From Rossellomorea aquimaris (lineage in GTDB: Bacteria; Bacillota; Bacilli; Bacillales; Bacillaceae_B), in contig NZ_QNRJ01000002.1 in the NCBI RefSeq assembly GCF_003315075.1, forward strand, positions 1 through 64,000: 64,000 nt of DNA. The letters are read 5' to 3'. The notes under the pieces were generated by a model. That model was not told the DNA's origin and did not search any database. It saw only the letters and a list, made by a program, of their open reading frames with translations. Numbering within the stretch: the stretch's first letter is position 1; the number at the start of each line of letters is the position of its first letter. The position numbers and the translations under genes were made by a program. This document shows positions 7,865 to 16,329 of the stretch, piece after piece.

Positions 7865-8200
7865 ACGAAGAGCAAAAGATCGACAATTCTATTTTTAATA
7901 GGTCTAATCATAACACTATGTACCATAACCATTCTCAATAAGCCCACAGAAAAAGATTTTACCCTTTGGCTGCAAGAGGAATATAATATTGACTGCAATG
8001 AAGACTGCTCTATCATTGAAATGGATAGTGGCGAGGGGAACATTACAGAGAGGATTAAGCTTGCAAATGGAAATGGAGCCTATACTTCTGGACTATTTAC
8101 ATTACGAATAAATAGACACTACATAAGCCTAAATGACCCAAACCGCATATTTAGCGTAGGAGTGATTGGCTTCAATGGAAGATTCTACGAAATAAATTGA
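7865..8200 (+). CDS. Small membrane-anchored/secreted protein with ACG start codon
   Basis: A 111-residue frame with clear coding character: Lys/Arg start, a hydrophobic stretch (STILFLIGLIITLCTITIL), then a soluble part with two close Cys (DCNEDC) and a C-terminal VGVIGFNGRFYEI. An excellent site AAGGAGG lies at 7852-7858, and the codon six bases downstream, where ATG is expected, is ACG. No ATG, GTG or TTG occurs in frame before the mid-protein Met. An in-frame stop at 7844-7846 rules out an upstream start. Either ACG is used weakly or the gene lost its start by a single T-to-C change. The shape resembles DUF4359-type small exported Bacillus proteins, but the match is from memory and weak. 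Confidence 0.65.
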   Translation, partial: TKSKRSTILFLIGLIITLCTITILNKPTEKDFTLWLQEEYNIDCNEDCSIIEMDSGEGNITERIKLANGNGAYTSGLFTLRINRHYISLNDPNRIFSVGVIGFNGRFYEIN

Positions 8201-8287
8201 GAAATAGGTCTTTTAGGAAATAGGGAATGAATAAGGAAAGACTAAAGTTTACATAATAATATTATTGATAATTATATACACAACACT

Positions 8288-8318
8288 AAACCCGACTCTC
8301 CTACAGAGCCGGGTTTTC
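8288..8318. terminator. Bidirectional terminator between convergent genes
   Basis: AACCCGACTC and GAGCCGGGTT pair with one mismatch around a seven-base loop, followed by TTTTC on the plus strand. It separates the ACG-start gene from the LTA synthase-like gene. Confidence 0.85.
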
Positions 8319-8323
8319 TTCGT

Positions 8324-10183
8324 CTAATCCAAAAACCTCAGCAAATCTCCATAAATAATATCATCAGACATGCCTAATTCTTTTCTTACGGTTTCTTTAA
8401 ACGGCTCACATAATGATTCAGAAGTTGATGCTTCACTGCTCTTATCATAGCAAACATTGTCTTTAAAGACGTACTTTTCAGTTACAAAGTCACCATCCCT
8501 GAAAATGACAGGATGGTCTTCTTTTCGAGTGAACAGATTATGTCCAAATGAAAGATTATCCTTCGTTTTAATACCCAATAAATGGAGAATGGTCGGACGA
8601 ATATCGATTTCTCCCCCTATCGATTTGATCGTTTTTCCATCTTCACCAGGCACATGGATAATGAGTGGAACTTGTTGAAGTTTCACATGATTCACCGGAG
8701 TGTCTTCCTGTCCTAAAAGCTCGAAAACTCCATTTTCATATTTTTCTGAGATGCCATAATGGTCTCCATACAGTACAAAAATCGTATTTTCATACATTCC
8801 ATTTTTCTTAAGCCTTTCAAACAATGATTTAATCGCTTCATCCTCATAACGTACGGTTGTTACGTAACGGTTCACAACATCCTCTTTTGTTGAAGCCTCT
8901 GGAATAAGCTTATCCTCTTCTTCTAATAAAAATGGAAAGTGATTGGTCAGCGTAATGAAACGTGTGTAAAACGGTTGAGGTAATTTCTCAAGATAAGAAA
9001 TGGATTGTTCGAAGAACGGGATATCCTTTAATCCGTAGTTAACAGAGTTTTCTTCCGTAACATTGAAGTCTCTCTTCGAAAAATAGCGATCGTAGCCTAA
9101 CGATTCGTACATTATTTCACGATTCCAAAAAGTACGATCATTGCCATGGAAAACTGCCGCATAATAATCTTCTTTCTTCTTCAAAATATGGGGCATGCTT
9201 TTATAATGGTTATCCGGTTTGCGCACAAAGGCTGAACCGCTTGCCAGTGGATATAACCCTGTATCGATCATGAATTCAGAATCTGAGGTTTTCCCTTGAG
9301 CTGTCTGATCATAAATTTGATTAAAATAAAAACTATCCTTGATTAAAGAATTTAAAAAAGGTGTGATTTCTTCTCCGCCGACTTTTTGGTTGATGACAAA
9401 ATTTTGGGTGGATTCCATACTGATCAATACAACATTTTTCCCATCGGCAACACCGAACAAGTCTGATTTGTTATGTTTCTTGGATTGGGTATATTTAATG
9501 GACGCTTCCGTGTCTGATTTACTGGCAAGCATCTTGGTGAAAGGTACCGTAGATTCGACCCCGATATCATATAGGTGATAATTATATGGACCCACTGATT
9601 TGACCATTTGCTCTCTGTCATATGACTCAGCAAATAAATAGGGAGATTTCACCAGCCCTAATCCTACTGTAACGAGCAGTAACACCAGACTCAACCCGAT
9701 ATATGAAAGCTTCCACCTCCTTGAAACCTTAATGGAAGAGGTAGCCGTCCACTTTCTCTTTAATAACCACCAGACAAGAAGGAAATCTACGATTAAGAGG
9801 AGATCCCAGGGACTCATTAGTTCAAAGGTACTCGGTCCAATCCCCCCTACATTTTTAAACTGAAATAAAATCGGAACGGTAACAAAATCAGAGTAAAATC
9901 GAAAATATAATAGATCACCGTATAAAAGCCCGGTTGTAATCCCCATAACAAGGACGACAACAGCAGGTTTTATCTTCTTAGAGAAGTAAAAACTGAATCC
10001 AATTAATAGCATTAATGAACCAAGAGGATTGAATATGATGAGTAATAAGTCCAAGAAGGATTCGATACGCAAATTAAATCCAATAAAAGAAACTAACACG
10101 GTCTTTAACCATAAGGTTACGAGTGCAAATCCAATCAATTTGTATGTCTTAAAGCGAGATATAAAACGGGATATTTTACTCAT
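8324..10183 (-). CDS. Lipoteichoic acid synthase/primase-like phosphoglycerol transferase
   Basis: 619 residues, close in length to the Bacillus LtaS paralogues (YvgJ primase about 617). Five membrane segments occupy residues 15-180, then an extracellular sulfatase-fold domain. Key residues can be seen: Glu257 in SMEST (metal), catalytic Thr299 in QGKTSDSEF, HGNDRTFWNR near 350, and the metal-binding YGDHYG near 475. LtaS enzymes move glycerol-phosphate from phosphatidylglycerol to a glycolipid or chain end on the outer membrane face. It is the last gene of a four-gene operon and overlaps the fusion gene before it by four bases (ATGA), so the two are translationally coupled. Whether it is a polymerase, primase or head-group transferase with another substrate is open. 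Confidence 0.93.
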   Translation of the reverse strand: MSKISRFISRFKTYKLIGFALVTLWLKTVLVSFIGFNLRIESFLDLLLIIFNPLGSLMLLIGFSFYFSKKIKPAVVVLVMGITTGLLYGDLLYFRFYSDFVTVPILFQFKNVGGIGPSTFELMSPWDLLLIVDFLLVWWLLKRKWTATSSIKVSRRWKLSYIGLSLVLLLVTVGLGLVKSPYLFAESYDREQMVKSVGPYNYHLYDIGVESTVPFTKMLASKSDTEASIKYTQSKKHNKSDLFGVADGKNVVLISMESTQNFVINQKVGGEEITPFLNSLIKDSFYFNQIYDQTAQGKTSDSEFMIDTGLYPLASGSAFVRKPDNHYKSMPHILKKKEDYYAAVFHGNDRTFWNREIMYESLGYDRYFSKRDFNVTEENSVNYGLKDIPFFEQSISYLEKLPQPFYTRFITLTNHFPFLLEEEDKLIPEASTKEDVVNRYVTTVRYEDEAIKSLFERLKKNGMYENTIFVLYGDHYGISEKYENGVFELLGQEDTPVNHVKLQQVPLIIHVPGEDGKTIKSIGGEIDIRPTILHLLGIKTKDNLSFGHNLFTRKEDHPVIFRDGDFVTEKYVFKDNVCYDKSSEASTSESLCEPFKETVRKELGMSDDIIYGDLLRFLD

Positions 10184-11790
10184 TTCAGAACCCTTGAATC
10201 GACATTGCTTTGATATTCACTGTTGAGTATTTTCATTGCTTCCAAAACCTTTCGTTCGTTTTGTCTTCCCATAAGTGCTACCTGCACCCAATTTCTCTTT
10301 ACTAAATAATCACTTTCGTAACTTAATAAAATACCTTTATCTTTACAAACATCGCCAAACTGTCTACTACACTGTTCCCTCTCCAGTTCCATTGTAATCA
10401 CTCCTGGAGAATAGTTTTCATTCCCTAGTATATGAAATCCTCCTTGAGTTAACAGACACCTTACTCTCAGAGCTATTTTTTCATGAGCTTCATATTCAAT
10501 AAAATGCAGTGCCTCCTTTAGCGCCATTACCAGATTAGATGAGTGGGTATACGGGATGCTTCCATTGACCTCGTACATTCCCATATCCAGGTACCTTGGA
10601 ATTGATGGACTGGGATGTATTATTTCTCGATGAAATACAATGGCGAGGCCGGGATAAGAGCCTAGTCCCTTCCCACTGACCGTTGTGGCAAAGTACACTT
10701 CCTTAAAGTCCACTGGAATGGTCCCAACCGAACTACAGGCATCGACGCATAGCTCCACCCCATACCTTTTACACAGAGAAAGTAGCCCGTTCAGGTCATA
10801 CAAGTAACCTGTCGACGTTTCACAATGAACCGTCCAAAGCCATTTTATGTTTTCATTTTCCTGAAGTAAGCATTCCACTTCGCCTAATGAAATTGCTTCA
10901 TTCCAATCTTTTTCTAGCCTGTGATAATGTAAATCAAACCTGTTTGCATGATCAAACAACCGGTACCCAAATTCTCCGTTTGCTAGAATCAGGCCGCTAC
11001 CTGACAGACATTTCAGCTGAGCTGCAACCATGTCATTAGATAGGGTGCCCGTTCCCACTGCAACTTCTGCATAGTTTGCGTTTGTCATCTCGCATAATGA
11101 TCTTCTTACTTCTCCCATTTCATGAATAAACGAGCTGCTTCTATGAGAAACGGCATCTCCTTTGAAAGCTTTTTCTACCTTCTCATGACGTGGAACCGGT
11201 CCTGGAAGGAATGAAAGGGGAACTGAACTTTCTGTTTTGCGAATCATTAATCGCTGAAAGGCTTTCGTCGAATTTTCGAAGCTCTCACGGGTTAAATACA
11301 TTGGCAGAAATTGGGCCCCTTCCTCCCCCACGAGATCGGCAAATGGCTGAAAACCGATTCGTTTATATAACTTTAGCTGACGAACCGTTCCTGAAATGAG
11401 AGCCAACGTATATCCTTTCTCCAAACAATAAGATACTAAACGCTCACATAATTGATAAAAAACCCTCGTACTTCTATATGCTTCTTTTACAGATAATAAG
11501 CGAATTTCACAAGGGACGGCACCAGCCGGTAAATATTCATTAAGATTTTTCAGTTTTAAATCCAAAGAGAAGGGACGCTTGGCACGAACCGCAATCATGC
11601 CAACGACTTCACCTTCATCTTTAGCAATAACATATGTATTTTCATCGTGAAACTTATCAATCAGTTTGCGTTCTGTATTTCCTTCGTGCTGAGGTATTTC
11701 TTCTACAAAGGTCTGATAATTCAATGTATAGATTTGTTGAAACTCATATGATTCACTTGCAATTTTATATTGAAGAGAAAGGTTTTCCAT
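10180..11790 (-). CDS. GNAT acyltransferase fused to class V aminotransferase
   Basis: 536 residues with two enzymes in one chain. Residues 1-170 are a GNAT-type domain of the N-acyl-amino-acid/autoinducer-synthase-like flavour (RPFSLDLKL near 72, EIRLLSVKEAYRSTRV near 95, ISGTVRQLKLYKRIGF near 132). Residues 190-530 are a PLP-dependent class V aminotransferase: PGPVP at 196-200, SHRSSSF at 215-221, ETSTG at 324-328, the pyridine-binding Asp350 in VDACSS, and Lys374 in SGKGLGSYPG as the Schiff-base lysine. The closest class V subgroup by motif is alanine-glyoxylate/2-aminoethylphosphonate-pyruvate transaminase. AGGAGG precedes the ATG. It sits between the PlsY-like and LtaS-like genes, so its product probably enters a lipid or cell-surface polymer. 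The exact reaction is unknown. Confidence 0.9.
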   Translation of the reverse strand: MENLSLQYKIASESYEFQQIYTLNYQTFVEEIPQHEGNTERKLIDKFHDENTYVIAKDEGEVVGMIAVRAKRPFSLDLKLKNLNEYLPAGAVPCEIRLLSVKEAYRSTRVFYQLCERLVSYCLEKGYTLALISGTVRQLKLYKRIGFQPFADLVGEEGAQFLPMYLTRESFENSTKAFQRLMIRKTESSVPLSFLPGPVPRHEKVEKAFKGDAVSHRSSSFIHEMGEVRRSLCEMTNANYAEVAVGTGTLSNDMVAAQLKCLSGSGLILANGEFGYRLFDHANRFDLHYHRLEKDWNEAISLGEVECLLQENENIKWLWTVHCETSTGYLYDLNGLLSLCKRYGVELCVDACSSVGTIPVDFKEVYFATTVSGKGLGSYPGLAIVFHREIIHPSPSIPRYLDMGMYEVNGSIPYTHSSNLVMALKEALHFIEYEAHEKIALRVRCLLTQGGFHILGNENYSPGVITMELEREQCSRQFGDVCKDKGILLSYESDYLVKRNWVQVALMGRQNERKVLEAMKILNSEYQSNVDSRVLK

Positions 11791-11825
11791 TCTCGTACCT
11801 CCTATGTATCCGCAGATTGCTTCAG

Positions 11826-12380
11826 CTATCGTTTATGGACCAGCAGTACCATCACAAAAAGTGACAATAATCCGATAAAAATGGTGAATGAACCCTCAGT
11901 CACATATGCCGTAATCGGAATGGTTGCCATTGAAAGAAAACCGGCCATGGTGTATTTTCTCAAAATCAGATATGAGATTCCCATAGTGATGGCGAAAATC
12001 CCAATGGTAAGGGGATTAAGAAATAATGCAGATGCTAAATAAGCAACTACTCCCTTTCCACCATGTAGTCCAAGCTGGATTGGAAAGAGATGTCCGATCA
12101 TGACAAATATTGAACTGAGAACGTAGTAACTCTCACCTTCAGCAAGTTGTGCCGTGATCATTAATGCAAGAATCACTTTAGCGGCATCTATCAGCAGCGT
12201 CAGAAGAAAACCTTTTTTCCCTATAGCTCGACCTGCATTCGTTGCTCCGACATTCCCGCTTCCCAGTTTACGAATATCTTCACCGGTAAACATTCTCACT
12301 ATATAATAAGCACCTGTTATACTTCCCAGACCGTAAGAAACCAAAATGATACTACTTATGATTATACTATTACTCATCAT
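11826..12380 (-). CDS. PlsY-like glycerol-3-phosphate acyltransferase paralogue
   Basis: 184 residues, five membrane segments. PlsY moves an acyl chain from acyl-phosphate to glycerol-3-phosphate. Motif 2 is intact (SGNVGATN, residues 41-48). Motif 3 reads GHLFPIQLGLHGGKGV, where typical PlsY has FKGGKG, so Phe-Lys is replaced by Leu-His. Motif 1 is GSITGAYYIVR, not GSIP. The changes and the operon context suggest a paralogue with altered substrate use, not the housekeeping plsY (usually next to parE/parC). It starts at one of two adjacent ATGs. The fusion gene follows 35 bp downstream. Confidence 0.87.
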   Translation of the reverse strand: MMSNSIIISSIILVSYGLGSITGAYYIVRMFTGEDIRKLGSGNVGATNAGRAIGKKGFLLTLLIDAAKVILALMITAQLAEGESYYVLSSIFVMIGHLFPIQLGLHGGKGVVAYLASALFLNPLTIGIFAITMGISYLILRKYTMAGFLSMATIPITAYVTEGSFTIFIGLLSLFVMVLLVHKR

Positions 12381-12435
12381 TCCTGCACCTGACTTTTCTT
12401 ATATGTTAATAGACGGATGGAGACCCAGGAAAGTT

Positions 12436-13173
12436 TCATGTATTTACATTTCCTCCACTTTTCCTATTTTTAAAGAGATAAAATGGTAAATAAAGAAGGC
12501 TGAATAATATAACGGCGACACCTTCAAGAGCCAGGAGGTAGTAAGGATACTCACCTAAATAGTCTATGGGACTTGCATTATACGGTTTATGAGAAAGAAA
12601 CATATAATTTGCTCCTACCAATCTGTTCACCATGAACACGATGACAGCAATCAGATTTAAAGCAATGAATGCCCTCACCATAGACCGGAACGTCAATGTG
12701 AAGCCTTCGATCCATACCATGTACAAACAGGATATTACAATCGCCAAATGTGCTAAGAAAAATTGAAAATAACGAAAATGGGGGAAACCAAAAAACAACT
12801 CAGGCGTCACGATGGCAATAAAGGCACCTGTCATACTGGCAAAAAAACTGATTTCAAAGATCCTATAGTTTTTCGTAATAAGCATGATCGTGCACAGATA
12901 CAATGAGATGGAACATAATTGAAACGGCAAATTAATCGCTACATCCCATTGATCATTGAGAAGGTACCAAACTTGAAATAATGCTTCACTCAAAACCAGC
13001 AGCACCACGAGAAGCCATTTCAACACACCCTTACCACTGCCGCTTAGTCGATCTCTAAACACATACAAACCGATCATACACCCAAACGAAACTATCACGG
13101 CTACCACATGGGATACCGAAAACAACTCAAAAGGATACTCCTCATACCTAAAATTCATAAACTCCTTCACCAA
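12436..13173 (-). CDS. YwaF/TIGR02206-type integral membrane protein
   Basis: 245 residues with about seven membrane segments spread over the whole length and little soluble sequence. The pattern (FELFSVSHVVAV near the start, LPFQLCSISLYLC near 80, WIEGFTLTFRS near 155, YYLLALEGVAV near 210) matches the YwaF/TIGR02206 family of unknown function as I know it. A TTG start with GGGGAG seven bases upstream was chosen; a GTG one codon later and an ATG five codons later are alternatives. It is 55 bp upstream of the PlsY-like gene and likely heads the operon. Confidence 0.82.
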   Translation of the reverse strand: MVKEFMNFRYEEYPFELFSVSHVVAVIVSFGCMIGLYVFRDRLSGSGKGVLKWLLVVLLVLSEALFQVWYLLNDQWDVAINLPFQLCSISLYLCTIMLITKNYRIFEISFFASMTGAFIAIVTPELFFGFPHFRYFQFFLAHLAIVISCLYMVWIEGFTLTFRSMVRAFIALNLIAVIVFMVNRLVGANYMFLSHKPYNASPIDYLGEYPYYLLALEGVAVILFSLLYLPFYLFKNRKSGGNVNT

Positions 13174-13412
13174 ACCACAACTCCCCTTCGAACACCCATC
13201 TATACTATATTCTCTTAATGGTTCATCAATTCCTTTAAGGGACGGACCTCACTCTTCCACCATACTCAGCTAAAACAAGCTTTTCGTCACAATCTTATAC
13301 ACTTAAGGGACGGACCTCCTCAAAGATACCTACCAATCATGGCCCTTAACTCAACCTAAACATTCCTTCCCTCCCTATTCCCTTTCTCTAAATCCTTAAC
13401 CACAGAACAAAA
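13174..13412. other. Intergenic region with two direct GGGACGGACC copies
   Basis: Upstream of the YwaF-headed operon. AAGGGACGGACCTC occurs at 13237-13250 and again at 13305-13318, direct copies 68 bp apart. No small gene was found. Both motifs lie within 150 bp of the operon start, so a regulatory part cannot be excluded, but the motif also occurs elsewhere without a shared position. Confidence 0.6.
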
Positions 13413-13454
13413 AAATCCCTGTTAAGAATCCATCAGATTCCTTAACAGGGATTT
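13413..13454 (-). terminator. Terminator after the GGDEF gene
   Basis: An 18-bp stem (AAATCCCTGTTAAG with GATT extensions, one bulge) around a five-base loop, with a T run on the minus strand, 16 bases after the stop codon. Confidence 0.9.
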
Positions 13455-13469
13455 CTCCACTCTATAACT

Positions 13470-14936
13470 CTATTCCATTGTAATTCGATTTCCGCCACTT
13501 CGCTTTGAATCATACATATACCGGTCTGCACGCTGAATCGTAGACTTAAAGTCCTCCACTTCATTACCAGAGGAGACACTCACGCCAATGCTCACTCCCA
13601 CTATCAGTTCGTTTGCGCCATCAACTACAACAGGTACCGAAAAAGCCCCTAATACTGTTTCAGCCAACATTTTAACCGTATTTGCTTCTTCATTTTTTAT
13701 TAGAAGCACAAATTCATCTCCTGAAATCCGGTAGCATGCAACAGGGTATTCTTGTTTCAATGAGGTTAAACGTTTACCTACCTCCTTTAACACATAATCA
13801 CCAACTGAGTGACCATAGGTGTCATTGATCCCTTTAAAGTGATCGATATCCAGGAACAACAATGCGTAGTCCATCATCTTTGTGTATAAGTCTTTTAGGT
13901 CCTCATTTAACGCTTTTCTATTTTTTAATTGAGTAAGCTCGTCGGTTCTTAGTAGCTTCTGAATTTCAAGATGTGATTCCATCCGGATATACTCTGTGTT
14001 CATCCACTCGCTACCCAAATTCAGTAAATCTTCGTTCAGTTTTAAGTGTTGGTGAAGCAAAGAATCTTCTTCACATGAATCATCAACAAAGTAGAAACAT
14101 CCTTTTGATACCCCATTATCCACTATTGGCAGAAGATGAACTTGAGTGTCATTAATCTCAAGGGTCCCTTTACGACTGGAAAACGTTAAATAGGTATGAA
14201 TTTCCCTTTGAAGTTCCTGATTCAAATACGATGAAACGTCTTCTTCACCGTCTATAGTAAGAAACTGATTTTTCTTCCTATAGTACATGCCTAGTAAACG
14301 GGTTTTTAATAGACGCGAAAAGGTATCAAGCAATTGTTGCTGCTTCTCTTCTAATGATTGAGTTGAAGTGAAAATGGAATACAACTTCTTTAAATAGGTT
14401 TCCCGACTTTCTTTTAACGTCATTTCTTCTTGAAGCTCTATTTCGGTTGTTACCCACTTCCCGAAGCTTCTAAGGAGATCCAATTCTTCACAAGAAAAAG
14501 TTCTTGGAGCGTGTCCGACGATGCAGAGTGTCCCAATCACATGTCCTGATTTCACTTTTAACCCGACGCCCGCATAGAATCGTATTCCATACTTTTCTCC
14601 ATAATGGTAGGTTGGTGATTCAACATCCTTTAAAGTGTCCTCGACTACAAAATAATCTTTATCCACAATTACATACTGACATAATGACTCGCGTACCGGC
14701 GATCGACTTACCGTATCCGTTTCACCTGCTAACCCTAACCCCACAGAAGATTTAAACAACTGTTCTTTATCCGTCAATAGATTGATCTGGCACACATCAA
14801 CCTGGAATACTTCTTTCACGAGCCGGGTTATGCGGTCGTAGCGTTCTTCCCTCCCACACTGATAAATGTTCATGCACGTAAGCTCGTTCACACGTTCAAC
14901 ATTATCTAAATAGCTATCATCCAAAGAATCTCCCAT
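13470..14936 (-). CDS. GAF-GGDEF diguanylate cyclase
   Basis: 488 residues from the ATG at 14936, which has AGGAAG at nine bases. An in-frame upstream extension of 60 codons runs back through the terminator of the previous gene and is rejected. Residues about 20-160 are a GAF-type sensor (RITRLVKEVFQVDVCQINLL, LCQYVI, FYAGVGLKV). A second poorly conserved sensor follows (about 180-310), then a GGDEF domain from about 320: LTQLKNRKALNED, LFLDIDHFKGINDTYGH, and RISGDEF as the active-site loop (SGDEF is active in many members). No RxxD inhibitory site is seen five residues before it. It would make cyclic di-GMP in the cytoplasm; no membrane segment is present. Confidence 0.92.
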   Translation of the reverse strand: MGDSLDDSYLDNVERVNELTCMNIYQCGREERYDRITRLVKEVFQVDVCQINLLTDKEQLFKSSVGLGLAGETDTVSRSPVRESLCQYVIVDKDYFVVEDTLKDVESPTYHYGEKYGIRFYAGVGLKVKSGHVIGTLCIVGHAPRTFSCEELDLLRSFGKWVTTEIELQEEMTLKESRETYLKKLYSIFTSTQSLEEKQQQLLDTFSRLLKTRLLGMYYRKKNQFLTIDGEEDVSSYLNQELQREIHTYLTFSSRKGTLEINDTQVHLLPIVDNGVSKGCFYFVDDSCEEDSLLHQHLKLNEDLLNLGSEWMNTEYIRMESHLEIQKLLRTDELTQLKNRKALNEDLKDLYTKMMDYALLFLDIDHFKGINDTYGHSVGDYVLKEVGKRLTSLKQEYPVACYRISGDEFVLLIKNEEANTVKMLAETVLGAFSVPVVVDGANELIVGVSIGVSVSSGNEVEDFKSTIQRADRYMYDSKRSGGNRITME

Positions 14937-15016
14937 TTTTCCACTTCCTTTCCTGTAGGATTGATTAATGTAAACCTTTAATATCGTAATCGAGTCTGTG
15001 AATATCCTGGATTCAC

Positions 15017-15060
15017 AAAAAAAGCTCCCATCTCGATAAGGAAATGGGAAACATCTTTTT
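15017..15060 (-). terminator. Terminator after the alpha/beta hydrolase gene
   Basis: TTTCCCAT and ATGGGAGC arms on the minus strand with a T7 tail, directly after the stop of the hydrolase gene. Confidence 0.85.
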
Positions 15061-15858
15061 TTATTGAACCTTTCGTAATGGCACGCCCTGGTTCTTATAA
15101 ATAAAATCAAGTGCAAGTCGATTAAATTCCCTTGGCTTCTCTACATTACACACATGTCCGCAATCTTCAATGAACACTTTCGTAGCTGAGGGGTCTCCAT
15201 TTGTATCCTGATCAAGAGACTTTACGAATAGGTGATCTTCCTTCCCGGATATATAAAGCTTGGGAATATGAGAAGCCCTTTCTTGTACAGAAGTGTATGT
15301 TGATTTCACATAAGGGGTAAGGCGATACCACCCGAGAAAATCATTACGGTTCATTTTCTTCGCTTCACGGATGAATAACTTTCTTGAAGCTTTGTGATTG
15401 CTTTTAGGCATCATAATATAGGCAAAAATTTTATATAACCACATAAATGGAATCATATTTTTTACTGTATCACCCATTTTAAGAAGTGTATTGGATAGTA
15501 AATTAAACCTGGTAATACACCCTCCTAAAACTGCACTTTTCACGCGATCTGGAGCAGCTTGAAGCAAAGCGTGTATGAGAACCGAGCCGAGTGAAATGCC
15601 GATAAAATGAGCCCGGTCCACTTTAAGATGATCAAGTACCTTAAGAACTTCACGTATATTTAAATCAATGGTGAATTCTTCATTATATGATTCTATATTT
15701 GGGGACTTTCCATGCCCGGGCAAATGAATCGTTATTACATTATAAGATTTCTTGAATATATCAAGCTGCTTGCCGAAAATTCTTGAGTTTCCCCCGATTC
15801 CATGGAGAAACACCACATACTCTTTGCCGACTCCTTGATGAACGTTGTATTCTAGCAT
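15061..15858 (-). CDS. Alpha/beta hydrolase
   Basis: 265 residues from the ATG at 15858, chosen because AAGGAGAG precedes it at seven bases; the frame is open 11 codons further. Classic fold: oxyanion strand VVFLHGIGGNS near 15-24, LPGHGKS near 46, nucleophile elbow GISLGS with Ser89, an acid in YISGKEDHLF near 205, and His in DCGHVCN near 240. A lid-like insertion lies at about 115-180. The family covers esterases, lipases and C-C hydrolases; the substrate cannot be read from sequence. Confidence 0.88.
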   Translation of the reverse strand: MLEYNVHQGVGKEYVVFLHGIGGNSRIFGKQLDIFKKSYNVITIHLPGHGKSPNIESYNEEFTIDLNIREVLKVLDHLKVDRAHFIGISLGSVLIHALLQAAPDRVKSAVLGGCITRFNLLSNTLLKMGDTVKNMIPFMWLYKIFAYIMMPKSNHKASRKLFIREAKKMNRNDFLGWYRLTPYVKSTYTSVQERASHIPKLYISGKEDHLFVKSLDQDTNGDPSATKVFIEDCGHVCNVEKPREFNRLALDFIYKNQGVPLRKVQ

Positions 15859-16279
15859 CAATTCTCTCCTTAAAACAGCACAACCTACCAAAAGAATGAA
15901 ATGAATCAGGCCAATTATTCGAGAATCGTTTTACTTCTATTAACGAGCATTAATATGAAAATCGATTTTCAAAACAATTGCATGATGCACTCTATGCTCT
16001 TGAAGCCTTACCTTAATTATCTTTTATTCTATACTATCTGAAGTCGCTTTGTCATATAATAGCTGAAGAAATTCCGAACATTTTGTGATGAATGGAAGAC
16101 TGCCTTCCAATTCTAGAAATCCCTTACATATTTCACCTAACTGTCATCAAAATCTCTGCTCTGTAACAAGAGCATATACCCCCTACACGATCATTTGACA
16201 TATTATCTCTCACTTTCCATTGGGATTATCCTTAGCACACGTTTTACTTATGAACAACTTCACTCTCAAGAAAATATAA
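15859..16279. other. Intergenic region without a recognised gene
   Basis: About 420 bp of AT-rich DNA between the hydrolase start and the terminator near 16280. No frame with a ribosome binding site and coding-like composition was seen on either strand. It must hold the promoter of the hydrolase gene. Confidence 0.6.
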
Positions 16280-16308
16280 GATCCAAACCTAAATAGAAGG
16301 TTTGGATC
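16280..16308 (-). terminator. Hairpin after the 45-aa membrane protein gene
   Basis: GATCCAAACCT and AGGTTTGGATC are exact 11-bp inverted repeats around a seven-base loop. The T-run after it on the minus strand is imperfect (TTATATTTTC), so termination may be partial. Confidence 0.75.
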
Positions 16309-16329
16309 CATCTGCTTTCATATGTCTTA

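Noticed and set aside
7804..8043. 79-codon minus-strand frame opposite the ACG-start gene
   Set aside because: It has no ribosome binding site; the plus-strand frame has a strong site, signal-anchor and a longer coding stretch.
14937..15116. Upstream extension of the GGDEF protein by 60 codons
   Set aside because: It runs through the terminator and into the hydrolase gene, and a good site precedes the internal ATG at 14936.
15859..16279. Search for a small gene in the 420-bp gap
   Set aside because: Short frames exist but none has a ribosome binding site with coding-like composition.
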